Positions 9,624 through 18,270 are shown, numbered from the stretch's first letter. The stretch is DNA of 55,221 nucleotides from Pectobacterium brasiliense (GCF_013449685.1 NZ_JACDSF010000031.1:116267-171487); one strand, 5' to 3'. Numbers and translations are program-made. Notes: generated by a model not told the origin, from the letters alone.

Positions 9624-10961
9624 TCAGGCTTTTTCCGCTGCGGCCTGCTTTTCTGCTTCCAACTGCGCCAGCTCGGCACGACGGGACGCCACTTTGACAA
9701 ACGGCAGATAGATCAACATCGCAACGATGATGCATACGATCTGTGTCGCGACGGCTCCCATCGATCCCGCCGTCGACAGCCAGGCGTTAATGATCGGCGG
9801 CGTTGTCCACGGCACCATCACCACGGCTTTACCCGCAAACCCCATGCTGGTGGCGAAATAACCAATCGTGCCCGTCACTAACGGTGTGATAATGAAGGGA
9901 ATCGCCAGAATCGGGTTGAGCATAATCGGCATACCAAAAATCACCGGCTCATTAATATTGAACACGCTGGGGCCGAAAGAGATTTTGGCGATCTCTTTCA
10001 TCTCTTTACGCTTGGACGCAATCATCACCGCCAGCAGCAGGCCAATCGTCAGGCCGGAACCCCCGATGCTCATGTACACATCCCAGAACGGCATGGTGAT
10101 AATGTTCGGTATCTCCTGCCCCTGCTCAAATGCGGTCATGTTGACGGCAATCGCCCCCAGCAATAGCGGTTCACGAATCGGTTTAATCATCTGGTTGCCG
10201 TGAATCCCGATCACCCAGAACAGCTGAGCGACAAACATCAGCACCAGTAAACCAGGCAGGCTTTGCACCACAGATTCCAGCGGCTGCTGTACGACTTTAT
10301 AAACGGCGTCATACAGATACATGCCTGTCACGCGGTGAAACACAAACCCAAAGGTGGCGATAGCAACCACCGTGATAATGGAAGGAAACAGCGCAGAAAA
10401 AGAGGCCGCGACGTTGGGCGGCACGCTGTCCGGCATTTTAATCTGCAGCCGATCGACATTTTGCAGCTTGGTGTACATCTCGACAGACAGGATGGCGATG
10501 AACATCCCCAGAAACAGGCTTTTGGTATCGGAGAACTGCTTCGCCAGCACGTCTTTCACCACCATCATCTGTCCGTTAACGGCCATTTCGATCGTAGTTG
10601 GCGTGACGGCAATAAAGCAAATCACCGCCAGCAGGCCGGGAAACAGCCCGCGTGAACCGTTAATCTTCCCAAGCTCGATACCAATCAGGAAGACGGCACC
10701 GATAGTCAGAAAGCTGAGCGTGGCGTAGTTAATGCCGCTCATAATCGGTTTCAGTTCAGCCAGAAACGAGAACATGGAAAAACTGGCCAGACCATTTTTC
10801 GGATCCATCACCATGTTGGAAATCAGAACGGAAAACGCCCCGACGATAATGACGGGCATCAGCGTAATAAAAGATGCCTTAATCGCCATAATGTAACGCA
10901 GACTGTTAAATTTATTGGCAAAGGAGCCCAATGAATCAATCAGTTGGTCCTTAAATGACAT
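9624..10961 (-). CDS. PTS cellobiose/beta-glucoside-type EIIC permease
   Basis: The 445-residue membrane permease has about ten hydrophobic segments and family landmarks such as GIHGNQMIKPI, SIGGSGLTIGLLLA and FNINEPVIFGMPIMLNP. The last of these carries the N-E-P-V-I-F-G-M-P motif of lactose/cellobiose EIIC proteins. The C-terminal tail is charged and Ala-rich (EAEKQAAAEKA). It is the first gene of the minus-strand operon (EIIC, GH1, EIIB, GntR regulator, GNAT). Upstream is the divergent control region with three palindromes. Confidence 0.94.
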   Translation of the reverse strand: MSFKDQLIDSLGSFANKFNSLRYIMAIKASFITLMPVIIVGAFSVLISNMVMDPKNGLASFSMFSFLAELKPIMSGINYATLSFLTIGAVFLIGIELGKINGSRGLFPGLLAVICFIAVTPTTIEMAVNGQMMVVKDVLAKQFSDTKSLFLGMFIAILSVEMYTKLQNVDRLQIKMPDSVPPNVAASFSALFPSIITVVAIATFGFVFHRVTGMYLYDAVYKVVQQPLESVVQSLPGLLVLMFVAQLFWVIGIHGNQMIKPIREPLLLGAIAVNMTAFEQGQEIPNIITMPFWDVYMSIGGSGLTIGLLLAVMIASKRKEMKEIAKISFGPSVFNINEPVIFGMPIMLNPILAIPFIITPLVTGTIGYFATSMGFAGKAVVMVPWTTPPIINAWLSTAGSMGAVATQIVCIIVAMLIYLPFVKVASRRAELAQLEAEKQAAAEKA

Positions 10962-11055
10962 AACACCACCTCTTTCATCATCATATTGTTATATCGCGTG
11001 TGACACGCGGGATGGCCGTTACGCGCAGGGTAAATGCAGGTACCGCGCTTTCGCG

Positions 11056-11069
11056 TTTGGCATACCAAA
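11056..11069. promoter_or_regulatory. Putative UxuR/ExuR-type operator 1
   Basis: TTTGGCATACCAAA is a near-perfect palindrome, very close to the UxuR/ExuR core TTGGTATACCAA. It is 95 bp upstream of the EIIC start. Its relatives are at 11121-11132 and 11151-11164. Confidence 0.55.
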
Positions 11070-11120
11070 AATCAACCATAATGAATTATTTTTCTGTGAC
11101 ATGACTCTCACAAGACAAGA

Positions 11121-11132
11121 TTGGAATTCCAA
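11121..11132. promoter_or_regulatory. Palindrome TTGGAATTCCAA, possible operator 2
   Basis: This is a perfect 12-bp palindrome with the same outer TTGG/CCAA halves as the flanking operator-like sites but a different centre. It lies between them in the divergent promoter region of the beta-glucoside cluster. Confidence 0.4.
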
Positions 11133-11150
11133 TATGATGAAAATGTGATT

Positions 11151-11164
11151 TTTGGCATACCATG
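11151..11164. promoter_or_regulatory. Putative UxuR/ExuR-type operator 3
   Basis: TTTGGCATACCATG shares the block TTTGGCATACCA with operator 1. It is about 84 bp upstream of the EIIA start, suggesting that the same regulator controls both arms. Confidence 0.5.
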
Positions 11165-11247
11165 AAAGCTTAACGACATAACTTCTCAGCCACATAAATT
11201 CTCAACCAATATGGGCTGCTTTCCTGACCACAAGAAGGAGACCGACG

Positions 11248-11592
11248 ATGAAAGACACCGAAAACGTTCCTGCATTCGATATGGAACAAACCGTGATGGA
11301 ACTGCTGATTAATGCGGGTGAAGCGCGCTCAAACGCCATGATGGCTATTCAGGCGGCGCGCCACCGGGAGTGGCAACAGGCAGACGATCTGCTCGCGGCA
11401 TCACAAGAAGCGGCGCGTGCGGCTCACCGTGTTCAAACACGGCTGATCGGTCTGGACGAAGGGGAAGGCAAGGTGCCCGTCAACCTGATCATGGTACATG
11501 CACAGGATCATCTGATGACCGCCATGCTATGCCGGGATTTAGCGGAAGAGATTGTCTTGTTACGCCGTGAAATGGCTGCATCACAAAATTGA
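11248..11592 (+). CDS. PTS lactose/cellobiose-type EIIA component
   Basis: The 114-residue helical EIIA relays phosphate from HPr to EIIB. The motif VHAQDHLMTAM near the C-terminus carries the expected phospho-accepting histidine (His84 by this start). The N-terminal EQTVMELLINAGEARSNAM is typical of the LacF/ChbA family. The start is supported by AAGGAG a few bases upstream. Unusually, it is separated from EIIB and EIIC and transcribed in the opposite direction, together with the LacI-type regulator that follows at 11724. Confidence 0.93.
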   Translation: MKDTENVPAFDMEQTVMELLINAGEARSNAMMAIQAARHREWQQADDLLAASQEAARAAHRVQTRLIGLDEGEGKVPVNLIMVHAQDHLMTAMLCRDLAEEIVLLRREMAASQN

Positions 11593-11658
11593 CAAAAATC
11601 TAATTGAGAAACGAACATCAGGCGTTAAATCCAACAATAGGCCTGTGGTAATATGCCA

Positions 11659-11671
11659 TACGACGTTCGTA
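11659..11671. promoter_or_regulatory. Palindrome upstream of the LacI-family gene, possible operator
   Basis: The 5-bp arms TACGA and TCGTA flank CGT, 52 bp before the regulator start. LacI-family repressors often bind such sites near their own promoter. No direct evidence is available. Confidence 0.3.
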
Positions 11672-11723
11672 ACAGGGATGGATAGGCGTTTAGCCCGTCA
11701 TCATACTCAATTAAGGTGCAGCG

Positions 11724-12737
11724 ATGAAAACCATGCTTGAGGTGGCAAGACGTGCAGGCGTGTCTAAAGCGACCGTCTCCAGAGTGCTAAACGGCACGGG
11801 TCAGGTCAAACAGACGACACGCGATGCGGTATTTCAGGCAATGGAGGAGCTAGGCTACCGCCCTAATTTTTTGGCGCGTTCGCTGGCTCGCCGTACCTCA
11901 AACAGCATTGGTCTTGTTATCTCTAATTTTAACGGCCCCTATTTTGGTCGCCTGCTGCGCCGTGCTACGGATATCGCAGAAAGCAACGGTAAGCACCTGA
12001 TCGTCACCGACGGGCACGATACGCCGGAAGATGAGCAGCGCGCAGTGCAACTTCTATCAGACAGGCAGTGTGACGCCATTATTCTCTATACCCGTTATAT
12101 GTCCGAATCGGACCTCATGACGCTGCTCGACACGCTGACCATTCCGATGATCGTGATGAATCGCGATCTGCCGCAGGCGCGAGAGCGCTGCATTTTCTTC
12201 CGCCAGCAGCAGGCCGCGTTTGACGTGGTGAATTACCTGATCGAACAAGGCCACCGCGAGATCGCCTTTATCACCGCCCCCATGCAAACACCGACGGCGC
12301 AGGCGCGACTCGCGGGCTATCAGCAGGCATTAACCGCTCACCAGATCGCGCTTGAACCGCGCCGAGTGGCATATGGTACCAGTCTGGTCGCCAGCGGCTA
12401 TCAGGCTGCACGCCAGTTGCTGAATAGCGGTATCAGTTTTAGCGCGCTGTTTGTCAGCAACGATCACATGGCGATTGGCGCAATGAAAGCGCTGTACGAG
12501 GCAGGGAAAAAATTACCGCAGGATGTCTCCGTCTTCGGCTTTGACGACGAACCCTGCGCCACTTACCTGCACCCTTCACTTTCCACCGTCTACATGCCGA
12601 TTGAAGAGATGGCCGCTACCGCGATTACGCAAGTGCTGGATCTGATCGCGGGTAAGGACGTCAACCCGCTACAGCCCTTCACCGGCGAACTAAAAATCCG
12701 CGAGTCGGTACAGAAAGGGCCGTATTACACAGCGTAA
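11724..12737 (+). CDS. LacI-family regulator, AscG-like
   Basis: The 337-residue repressor has a helix-turn-helix at residues 4-24 (MLEVARRAGVSKATVSRVLN), a hinge helix NFLARSLARR, and a periplasmic-binding-protein-like effector domain. The sequence resembles AscG more than GalR, although this chromosomal slot next to lysA holds galR in E. coli. It probably senses a beta-glucoside or phospho-glucoside and works alongside the UxuR-like regulator. A 13-bp palindrome, TACGA-CGT-TCGTA, lies at 11659-11671 just upstream and could be an autoregulatory operator. That is inference. Confidence 0.9.
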   Translation: MKTMLEVARRAGVSKATVSRVLNGTGQVKQTTRDAVFQAMEELGYRPNFLARSLARRTSNSIGLVISNFNGPYFGRLLRRATDIAESNGKHLIVTDGHDTPEDEQRAVQLLSDRQCDAIILYTRYMSESDLMTLLDTLTIPMIVMNRDLPQARERCIFFRQQQAAFDVVNYLIEQGHREIAFITAPMQTPTAQARLAGYQQALTAHQIALEPRRVAYGTSLVASGYQAARQLLNSGISFSALFVSNDHMAIGAMKALYEAGKKLPQDVSVFGFDDEPCATYLHPSLSTVYMPIEEMAATAITQVLDLIAGKDVNPLQPFTGELKIRESVQKGPYYTA

Positions 12738-12773
12738 AACTCACAGTAAAACGCCCCTTTTTCTCAATCCCGA

Positions 12774-14036
12774 TTAAAGCGCTTCCAGCGCCAGCAGCTC
12801 ATCCAGCGTCTGGCGACGGCGAATCAGGCGTGGTTCACCGTTTTCGAACAGTACTTCTGGCAACAGCGGACGGCTGTTGTAGTTCGAGGACATCGATGCG
12901 CCGTACGCACCGGTGTCGTGGAAGACCAGATAGTCGCCAACCTGCGCATCCGGCAGCGCGAACGTTTCCACGCCGCCGCCGGCCTGCTGAGTAAACACAT
13001 CGCCGGATTCACACAGCGGCCCGGCAATCACACTGTCGCGCAACGTGGACTGGCTGATATCGCGGCCATCGCCCGGCAGCAAAGAAACGTGGTGATAGCT
13101 GCCGTACATTGCCGGACGCATCAGATCGTTAAACCCAGCATCGACCAGCACAAAGTGGCGACTCCCCATAGATTTTATCGCCCGCACTTCCGCCACCAGC
13201 ACGCCGGATTCCGCGACCAGAAAACGTCCTGGCTCGATTTCCAGCGTCACCGGATGACCGAGATGCGCGGCAATTTTCTCACGCGCCGCGTTCCACAGCC
13301 CGTAATAGTGTTCGGTATCAATCGCTTCTTCGCCGTGGCGATAGGGAATCGACAGCCCGCCGCCCGCTGAAATCGCCTCGATATCCTGACCCAGTTCAAC
13401 GACCTGCTGCACCATCGCCTCGCACACCTGTTCCAGATGGCCGTAATCGACGCCGGAACCAATGTGCATGTGGATGCCCACCAGCTTCAGCTGATAGCGC
13501 TGAATGTGTGCCAGCGCCAGCGGCAAGTCGCCGTACCAGATCCCGTGCTTGCTGTTCTCGCCGCCAGTGTTGGTTTTCTGGCTGTGACCATGACCAAAGC
13601 CCGGATTCACACGTAGCCACACCGGATGCCCCGGCGACTGCTGCCCAAGCTGTTCCAGCATATCGACCGAACCGGCGTTCACCGGAATGTTCAGTTCGGA
13701 AACGCGTTGCAGCGTCGGACGATCCAGCAGATCGGCAGTAAACACGATCTCATGCGCATCGGTGCCCGGCACAAAGCCTGCAATCAGCGCACGCTCGATC
13801 TCACCCAGCGATACCGAATCCACTTTCACACCCTGCTCACGCATCAGGCGCAAAATGTGCGTATTGGAACACGCCTTCTGCGCGAAGCGGATTGTGTCAA
13901 ACTGGCGCAATTGGGCGATGCGGTTAACGATGGTCTGCGCGTCATAGGCCCAAACCGGGCAACCAAAACGGGCAGGCAGTTCACGCAGACTTTGCGCGTT
14001 CAGAGCATGGGTTACGTCATTCAGATCGTGTGGCAT
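12774..14036 (-). CDS. lysA: Diaminopimelate decarboxylase
   Basis: The 420-residue PLP enzyme catalyses the last step of lysine synthesis, meso-diaminopimelate to L-lysine. The PLP-binding lysine is in RFAQKACSNTHILRL near residue 53. The HIGSG motif (GIHMHIGSGVD) and EPGRFLVAESG bind the phosphate and substrate, and CESGDVF carries the C-terminal active-site cysteine. Its stop faces the LacI-family gene across 36 bp. It is divergent from lysR (151 bp between starts), the classic arrangement in which LysR activates lysA when diaminopimelate is present. Confidence 0.97.
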   Translation of the reverse strand: MPHDLNDVTHALNAQSLRELPARFGCPVWAYDAQTIVNRIAQLRQFDTIRFAQKACSNTHILRLMREQGVKVDSVSLGEIERALIAGFVPGTDAHEIVFTADLLDRPTLQRVSELNIPVNAGSVDMLEQLGQQSPGHPVWLRVNPGFGHGHSQKTNTGGENSKHGIWYGDLPLALAHIQRYQLKLVGIHMHIGSGVDYGHLEQVCEAMVQQVVELGQDIEAISAGGGLSIPYRHGEEAIDTEHYYGLWNAAREKIAAHLGHPVTLEIEPGRFLVAESGVLVAEVRAIKSMGSRHFVLVDAGFNDLMRPAMYGSYHHVSLLPGDGRDISQSTLRDSVIAGPLCESGDVFTQQAGGGVETFALPDAQVGDYLVFHDTGAYGASMSSNYNSRPLLPEVLFENGEPRLIRRRQTLDELLALEAL

Positions 14037-14187
14037 AAAAAGTTACCGAGTTTCAGGATTAAAGGTAATAGGCAATCACTATAAAAAGTACCCAATGAGT
14101 AAACAAATATCGTTTCAGGCAGACTCTATTCATTTTTGATATGGTTTATCACAATGATGGTTTATCAAAATAAATAAAGGAGGCGAT

Positions 14188-15111
14188 ATGGCGGCAATAT
14201 CCCTACGGCACATCGAAATTTTCCACGCAGTCATGACCACTGGGAATCTGACGGAAGCGGCGGACCTGCTGAACACGTCGCAGCCGACCGTCAGCCGCGA
14301 GCTGGCACGCTTTGAGAAGCTGATTCAGATGACGCTGTTCGAGCGACTGCGCGGCCGGCTTTACCCCACCGCGCAGGGGTTACAGCTGTTTGAAGAAGTG
14401 CAGCGCTCGTATTATGGGTTGGATCGGATCATCAACGCCGCCAGCGATATTCGCCGTTTTCAGCAGGCGCAGCTTTCCATTGCCTGTCTGCCCGTGTTCT
14501 CACAGTCGCTGCTGCCCGACGCCTGTAAACCGTTGCTGGCGCGTTACCCGCTGCTTAATCTGCACATCATTCCGCAAGAGTCGCCGCTGCTGGAAGAGTG
14601 GCTGTCTGCCCAGCGCCACGATCTAGGCTTAACGGAAAACAGCCTCACGCCAGCCGGTACGGAACGGCAAACGCTGATGTTACTCAATGAAGTGTGCGTG
14701 CTGCCTGCGGGGCATCCGCTGGCGCAAAAAGCGGTGCTCACGCCGCAGGATTTTGCCGATGAGCCCTTTATCAGCCTGTCGAGCGCCGACAGCTATCGCC
14801 AGTTGCTGGATAAGCTGTTTCAGGAACAGGGCGTGTCGCGCCGGATGGTGTTGGAAACGCATAGCGCGGCATCGGTGTGTGCGATGGTGCGGGCAGGCAT
14901 CGGGCTGTCGATCGTTAACCCGCTCACCGCGTTGGATTATGCCGCTTCCGGCGTCGTCGTGCGGCCTTTCAGCATCGACGTGCCCTTTACGGTCAGCCTG
15001 ATTCGTCCACTGCACCGCCCTGCTTCGGCGCTGGTCGATACCGTGATTGATCAACTCAAACAGTATGCCGCCGATGTGCCTGCACGTCTGGAGCAGGTCT
15101 TGCAGCGCTAA
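14188..15111 (+). CDS. lysR: LysR, transcriptional activator of lysA
   Basis: The 307-residue LysR-type regulator has a winged helix at residues 4-62 (RHIEIFHAVMTTGNLTEAAD, then TSQPTVSRELARFE) and a substrate-binding domain. A near-ideal Shine-Dalgarno AAGGAGG sits six bases upstream of ATG 14188. Divergence from lysA and the match to LysR itself, rather than to a generic family member, support the name. It should activate lysA and repress itself. Confidence 0.95.
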   Translation: MAAISLRHIEIFHAVMTTGNLTEAADLLNTSQPTVSRELARFEKLIQMTLFERLRGRLYPTAQGLQLFEEVQRSYYGLDRIINAASDIRRFQQAQLSIACLPVFSQSLLPDACKPLLARYPLLNLHIIPQESPLLEEWLSAQRHDLGLTENSLTPAGTERQTLMLLNEVCVLPAGHPLAQKAVLTPQDFADEPFISLSSADSYRQLLDKLFQEQGVSRRMVLETHSAASVCAMVRAGIGLSIVNPLTALDYAASGVVVRPFSIDVPFTVSLIRPLHRPASALVDTVIDQLKQYAADVPARLEQVLQR

Positions 15112-15139
15112 TAACGTGATTCGCTTGTGATTAGCGCCG

Positions 15140-16060
15140 TCACATCGCCGATGGCTGTGCCAGCGCCCGCCAGCGAGGATCGTGAGCAAACCAGTCCACC
15201 AGAAAATCCAACAGGGTACGCAGCGCGGCCGGCATCTGGCGGCGCGAGGTGTAAATGCCATAAATCCCCATCGCCTGCGGACGGTATTCCGGCAACAGCG
15301 CCACTAATTGTCCACTAGCGAGATACGGCGCCACAGAATAGCGCGGTTGCAGCGCGATCCCCGCCCCTTCCAGCGCTCCCGTCAGCAGCACCAGCGACTC
15401 GTTGCCGCTCAGGTTACCGCTAACGGGAATCGTAAACTTTTCATCACCGCGGGAAAAATGCCACAGACTTTTACCGAAATAGGTGTAGGTCAGGCAGTTA
15501 TGAATCGAGAGATCGGTCAGCTGTCGCGGAATACCGTGCTCATTCAGATAAGAAGGCGATGCACACAGCACCGACTCACAGCGTGAAAGCGGGCGGGCAA
15601 TCAGATTGGGATCCAGCTCGTTGGTGATGCGCAGCGCCAGATCGATACGCTCCTCGACCAGATTCACCGTTCGGTTATTCATTTGCAGATCGATAGCAAC
15701 GCGAGGATGTCGCCGCAGGAAAGCCGTTATCGCCATACCAAGCGCCCCCTGCGCCAGCGACTGCGAACAGCTGACGCGCAGCAAACCGCTTAACGTAGCA
15801 TCGTCGGTATCGGCCTCGACGCGCATATCCGCCGTCAGCGCCAGCATCTCCCGACAGCGCGCCAGCGTTTTTTCACCGGCATCCGTCAGGCTCAGCTTGC
15901 GCGTGGTGCGGTGCAATAGCCGCGCCCCTGCCCACGTTTCCATCTCCGCCAGATAGCGCGTCACCATCGCCCGCGACATATCCAGCGTGTCCGCTGCCGC
16001 GATCATGCTGCCGCGATCGATAATCGTGACAAACACTTCAGCAGCCGTAATACGATCCAT
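15140..16060 (-). CDS. LysR-family transcriptional regulator
   Basis: The 306-residue protein has an N-terminal helix-turn-helix (FVTIIDRGSMIAAADTLDMS, RAMVTRYLAEME) and a co-inducer domain. The form is common in CrgA/DsdC-like LysR regulators that control a divergent neighbour. The adjacent divergent gene at 16168 encodes an exported metallo-beta-lactamase-fold protein, with 107 bp between starts. That gene and the overlapping DsbA-like gene are the natural target candidates. Effector unknown. It converges with lysR across 28 bp. Confidence 0.9.
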   Translation of the reverse strand: MDRITAAEVFVTIIDRGSMIAAADTLDMSRAMVTRYLAEMETWAGARLLHRTTRKLSLTDAGEKTLARCREMLALTADMRVEADTDDATLSGLLRVSCSQSLAQGALGMAITAFLRRHPRVAIDLQMNNRTVNLVEERIDLALRITNELDPNLIARPLSRCESVLCASPSYLNEHGIPRQLTDLSIHNCLTYTYFGKSLWHFSRGDEKFTIPVSGNLSGNESLVLLTGALEGAGIALQPRYSVAPYLASGQLVALLPEYRPQAMGIYGIYTSRRQMPAALRTLLDFLVDWFAHDPRWRALAQPSAM

Positions 16061-16167
16061 AAATTAGTCCGTTTTATGCAACAAACAATTGCCGGTTTTG
16101 CGGTTTTTCGTACGATTAATGCAACATAACATGAACCCACTTTCTGTCATACCTGTGGAGTATCACC

Positions 16168-17049
16168 ATGTCTAAATCTATCGTTTTTACTGTCTCTTTA
16201 CTCGCGGCATCAATGAGTCTGGCTTCTGCGGCTAACGCCGCCGAGTTAAACATCGACGTGTTTAATCCGGGTGAAGCCAGTATGTTCCCCGTTTCTTCTG
16301 AAATTATCAGCGGCGATAAAGAAGTCGCGCTGATCGATGCACAGTTCCAACGTAACGATGCCCAAACGCTGGTTGATCGCATCAAAGCTACCGGAAAAAA
16401 ACTGACCACCGTCTATATCAGCCATTCTGACCCTGACTACTATTTCGGTCTGGATGTCATTAAAGCCGCCTTCCCGGACGCTAAAATTATTGCGACTCAG
16501 GCGACCATCGATGCGATCAACGCCAGCAAAGACGGCAAAGTGGCGCATTGGGGCCCGGTTCTGAAAGAAAACGCGCCGAAGGAGATCGTGGTTCCTCAAG
16601 CACTGGAAGGCGATAGCTTTACCGTTGATGGCAAAAAGCTGGAAGTGAAAGGACTGAAAGGGCCAACGCCGGATCGCACTTACGTCTGGATCCCTTCGCT
16701 GAAAGCCGTGGTCGGCGGTATTCCAGTGTCTGCCAACATCCACGTCTGGCTTGCCGATACCCAAACGCCAGAATCTCGCGTTCACTGGCGTGACACGCTG
16801 AAATCCATTGAAGCGCTGAAGCCAACCACTGTCGTACCGGGTCACTTTATCGCGCCAACGGATTACACCTTGAAAAACGTGACCTTTACGCTGCAATATC
16901 TGGATACGGTGGAAAAAGAGCTGGCAAAAGCGAAAGATTCTGCCGAACTGATCGCAGTAATGAAAAAACACTACCCGACGCTGAAAGAAGAATCGGGTCT
17001 TGAACTGAGCGCCAAAGTCCTGAAAGGTGAAATGAAGTGGCCACAGTAA
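16168..17049 (+). CDS. Exported metallo-beta-lactamase-fold protein with altered metal motif
   Basis: This 293-residue protein has a clear Sec signal peptide (hydrophobic residues 5-20, cleavage expected after ANA near residue 24). The fold is supported by YISHSDPDYYFGLDVIKAAF near residue 85, where MBL enzymes carry HxHxDH, and by VVPGHF near 220. In the motif the first His and the Asp are kept, but the second His is Asp and the last His is Tyr. Metal binding may therefore be reduced or rearranged. The substrate is unknown. It shares 13 bp with the DsbA-like gene, so the two are co-translated, and is likely controlled by the divergent LysR regulator. Confidence 0.85.
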   Translation: MSKSIVFTVSLLAASMSLASAANAAELNIDVFNPGEASMFPVSSEIISGDKEVALIDAQFQRNDAQTLVDRIKATGKKLTTVYISHSDPDYYFGLDVIKAAFPDAKIIATQATIDAINASKDGKVAHWGPVLKENAPKEIVVPQALEGDSFTVDGKKLEVKGLKGPTPDRTYVWIPSLKAVVGGIPVSANIHVWLADTQTPESRVHWRDTLKSIEALKPTTVVPGHFIAPTDYTLKNVTFTLQYLDTVEKELAKAKDSAELIAVMKKHYPTLKEESGLELSAKVLKGEMKWPQ

Positions 17050-17693
17050 GACTGCATTATATTTACGATCCCTTGTGCGGCTGGTGCTACGGCGCCGCTC
17101 CACTCGCGCTGGCAGCGCAGGAGATTGACGGGTTGGATCTGATCCTCCACGGCGGCGGTATGATGACGGGCAGTAATAGCCGTACTATCACCCCAGAGTG
17201 GCACGACTACGTGATCCCCCACGATCGTCGCATTGCACAAATGACCGGACAAACCTTCGGCGAAGCGTATTACGAAGGGCTGCTCCGCGACACCAGCGTC
17301 GTGCTGGATTCTGCGCCGCCGACGGCTGCTGTACTCGCTGCGGAAGCGATGGATGATAAAGGCATGGTGATGCTGCACGAGATCGAGCGTGCGCACTATG
17401 TTTCCGGGCTAAAAATCGTCGACGCCGCCGTGCTGCGTCAGTGCGCGGAAGCAATCGGTCTGGATGGCGAGGCTTTCAGCACCGAGTTCGCCTTTATCCA
17501 GGCAGAAACGCTGTCAAAACACATCAGCGCTAGCCGGGAATTACTGGCGAAAGTACGTGGACAAGGCTTCCCCACTTTTGCGCTGGAAGACGCTAACGGG
17601 AATTTCGAGCAAATCCCGGCGGCAAACTACCTCGGTCAGGTAGACGCATGGCGCAAGGTACTGACACAGAGGGTCAACCACGCGACGGCATAA
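17037..17693 (+). CDS. DsbA/FrnE-family thioredoxin-fold protein
   Basis: The 218-residue protein begins with GTG inside the end of the upstream gene, with AAAGGTG as likely ribosome binding site. DPLCGWCYG at residues 11-19 contains the CxxC active site (Cys14, Cys17) of the FrnE/DsbA-like group. The C-terminal GFPTFAL carries the cis-proline of the thioredoxin fold. There is no signal peptide, so it acts in the cytoplasm. The family includes disulphide oxidoreductases and isomerases. The tight overlap with an exported MBL-fold protein is unexplained. Confidence 0.88.
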   Translation: MATVRLHYIYDPLCGWCYGAAPLALAAQEIDGLDLILHGGGMMTGSNSRTITPEWHDYVIPHDRRIAQMTGQTFGEAYYEGLLRDTSVVLDSAPPTAAVLAAEAMDDKGMVMLHEIERAHYVSGLKIVDAAVLRQCAEAIGLDGEAFSTEFAFIQAETLSKHISASRELLAKVRGQGFPTFALEDANGNFEQIPAANYLGQVDAWRKVLTQRVNHATA

Positions 17694-17713
17694 TCGCCGC
17701 ATCAGCCTTCATT

Positions 17714-17747
17714 AAGGGAGCACGCCAACGGCTTGTTCCCTTTTTTC
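17714..17747 (+). terminator. Rho-independent terminator after the DsbA-like gene
   Basis: The arms AAGGGA (17714-17719) and TCCCTT (17737-17742), extended by GC pairs, form a hairpin followed by a T-run (TTTTTT, 17741-17746). It ends the two-gene MBL-DsbA transcript. Confidence 0.75.
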
Positions 17748-17807
17748 GTTCCCGATATCGGCTGTATCTCATCCCCATAAACCCCTAAAGTATCTCCTTC
17801 GTGATAA

Positions 17808-17951
17808 ATCAGCGCGTTGAGAGGGAAGCAACATGAGAGCCATGTTGCCGGTGTGATTGCCGGAAAGTACGTTTACTCTGATAAATACGGCGGGCTGATG
17901 CCTATCGATAAACTATCAATGCGCAAAGCAGCCAATAACGGGAGTGATTGA
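17808..17951 (+). pseudogene. Possible C-terminal relic of a toxin-like gene
   Basis: An open frame of 47 codons without a convincing start runs from just after a double stop (17802-17807) to TGA at 17949-17951. It ends in a polar, glycine-containing tail (GKYVYSDKYGGLMPIDKLSM). It stops 2 bp before the ATG of an immunity-like gene, the spacing seen in toxin/immunity pairs. No toxin family was recognised, and the remnant may be only intergenic sequence. Confidence 0.3.
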
Positions 17952-17953
17952 CA

Positions 17954-18247
17954 ATGAAATTAAGCCACAGCTTTAGTAGCGCATTAAGAACGTTTGCCTA
18001 TTTCATGGCCAGCGGCACCCAAAATACGCTAGAAGGCATTGATTACCTTTCACTGTATGGTGAAGAACCCAGCGCGTTTGAGCAGGTCTTCGCTATCTAC
18101 GCTAATGTATTAGAGCTAGATGAAGACGGTAACGTCTTGAACGCTAAATATGCCGAAAAACGAGCTACAGACTATTTACGACAATACTGCGACCCCAGCT
18201 TCACCGTCGAACCGCCTTATGAAGACTGGGAAGTTGAGCTGCATTGA
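17954..18247 (+). CDS. Small acidic protein, immunity-like (hypothetical)
   Basis: This 97-residue acidic cytoplasmic protein begins MKLSHSFSSALRTFAYFMAS and ends PPYEDWEVELH. I recall similar proteins of unknown function in enterobacteria, sometimes near polymorphic toxin genes, but no experimental role. The ATG at 17954 is preferred over a TTG two codons earlier because GGGAG lies nine bases before it. The frame just upstream looks like the end of another gene, so this could be an orphan immunity gene. That role is inference. Confidence 0.65.
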   Translation: MKLSHSFSSALRTFAYFMASGTQNTLEGIDYLSLYGEEPSAFEQVFAIYANVLELDEDGNVLNAKYAEKRATDYLRQYCDPSFTVEPPYEDWEVELH

Positions 18248-18270
18248 TTTACCTACGGGGTTTCTTGATC

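Noticed and set aside
11724-12737. galR, by position next to lysA
   Set aside because: The sequence is closer to AscG (MLEVARRAGVSKATVSRVLN start), and the neighbours are beta-glucoside genes.
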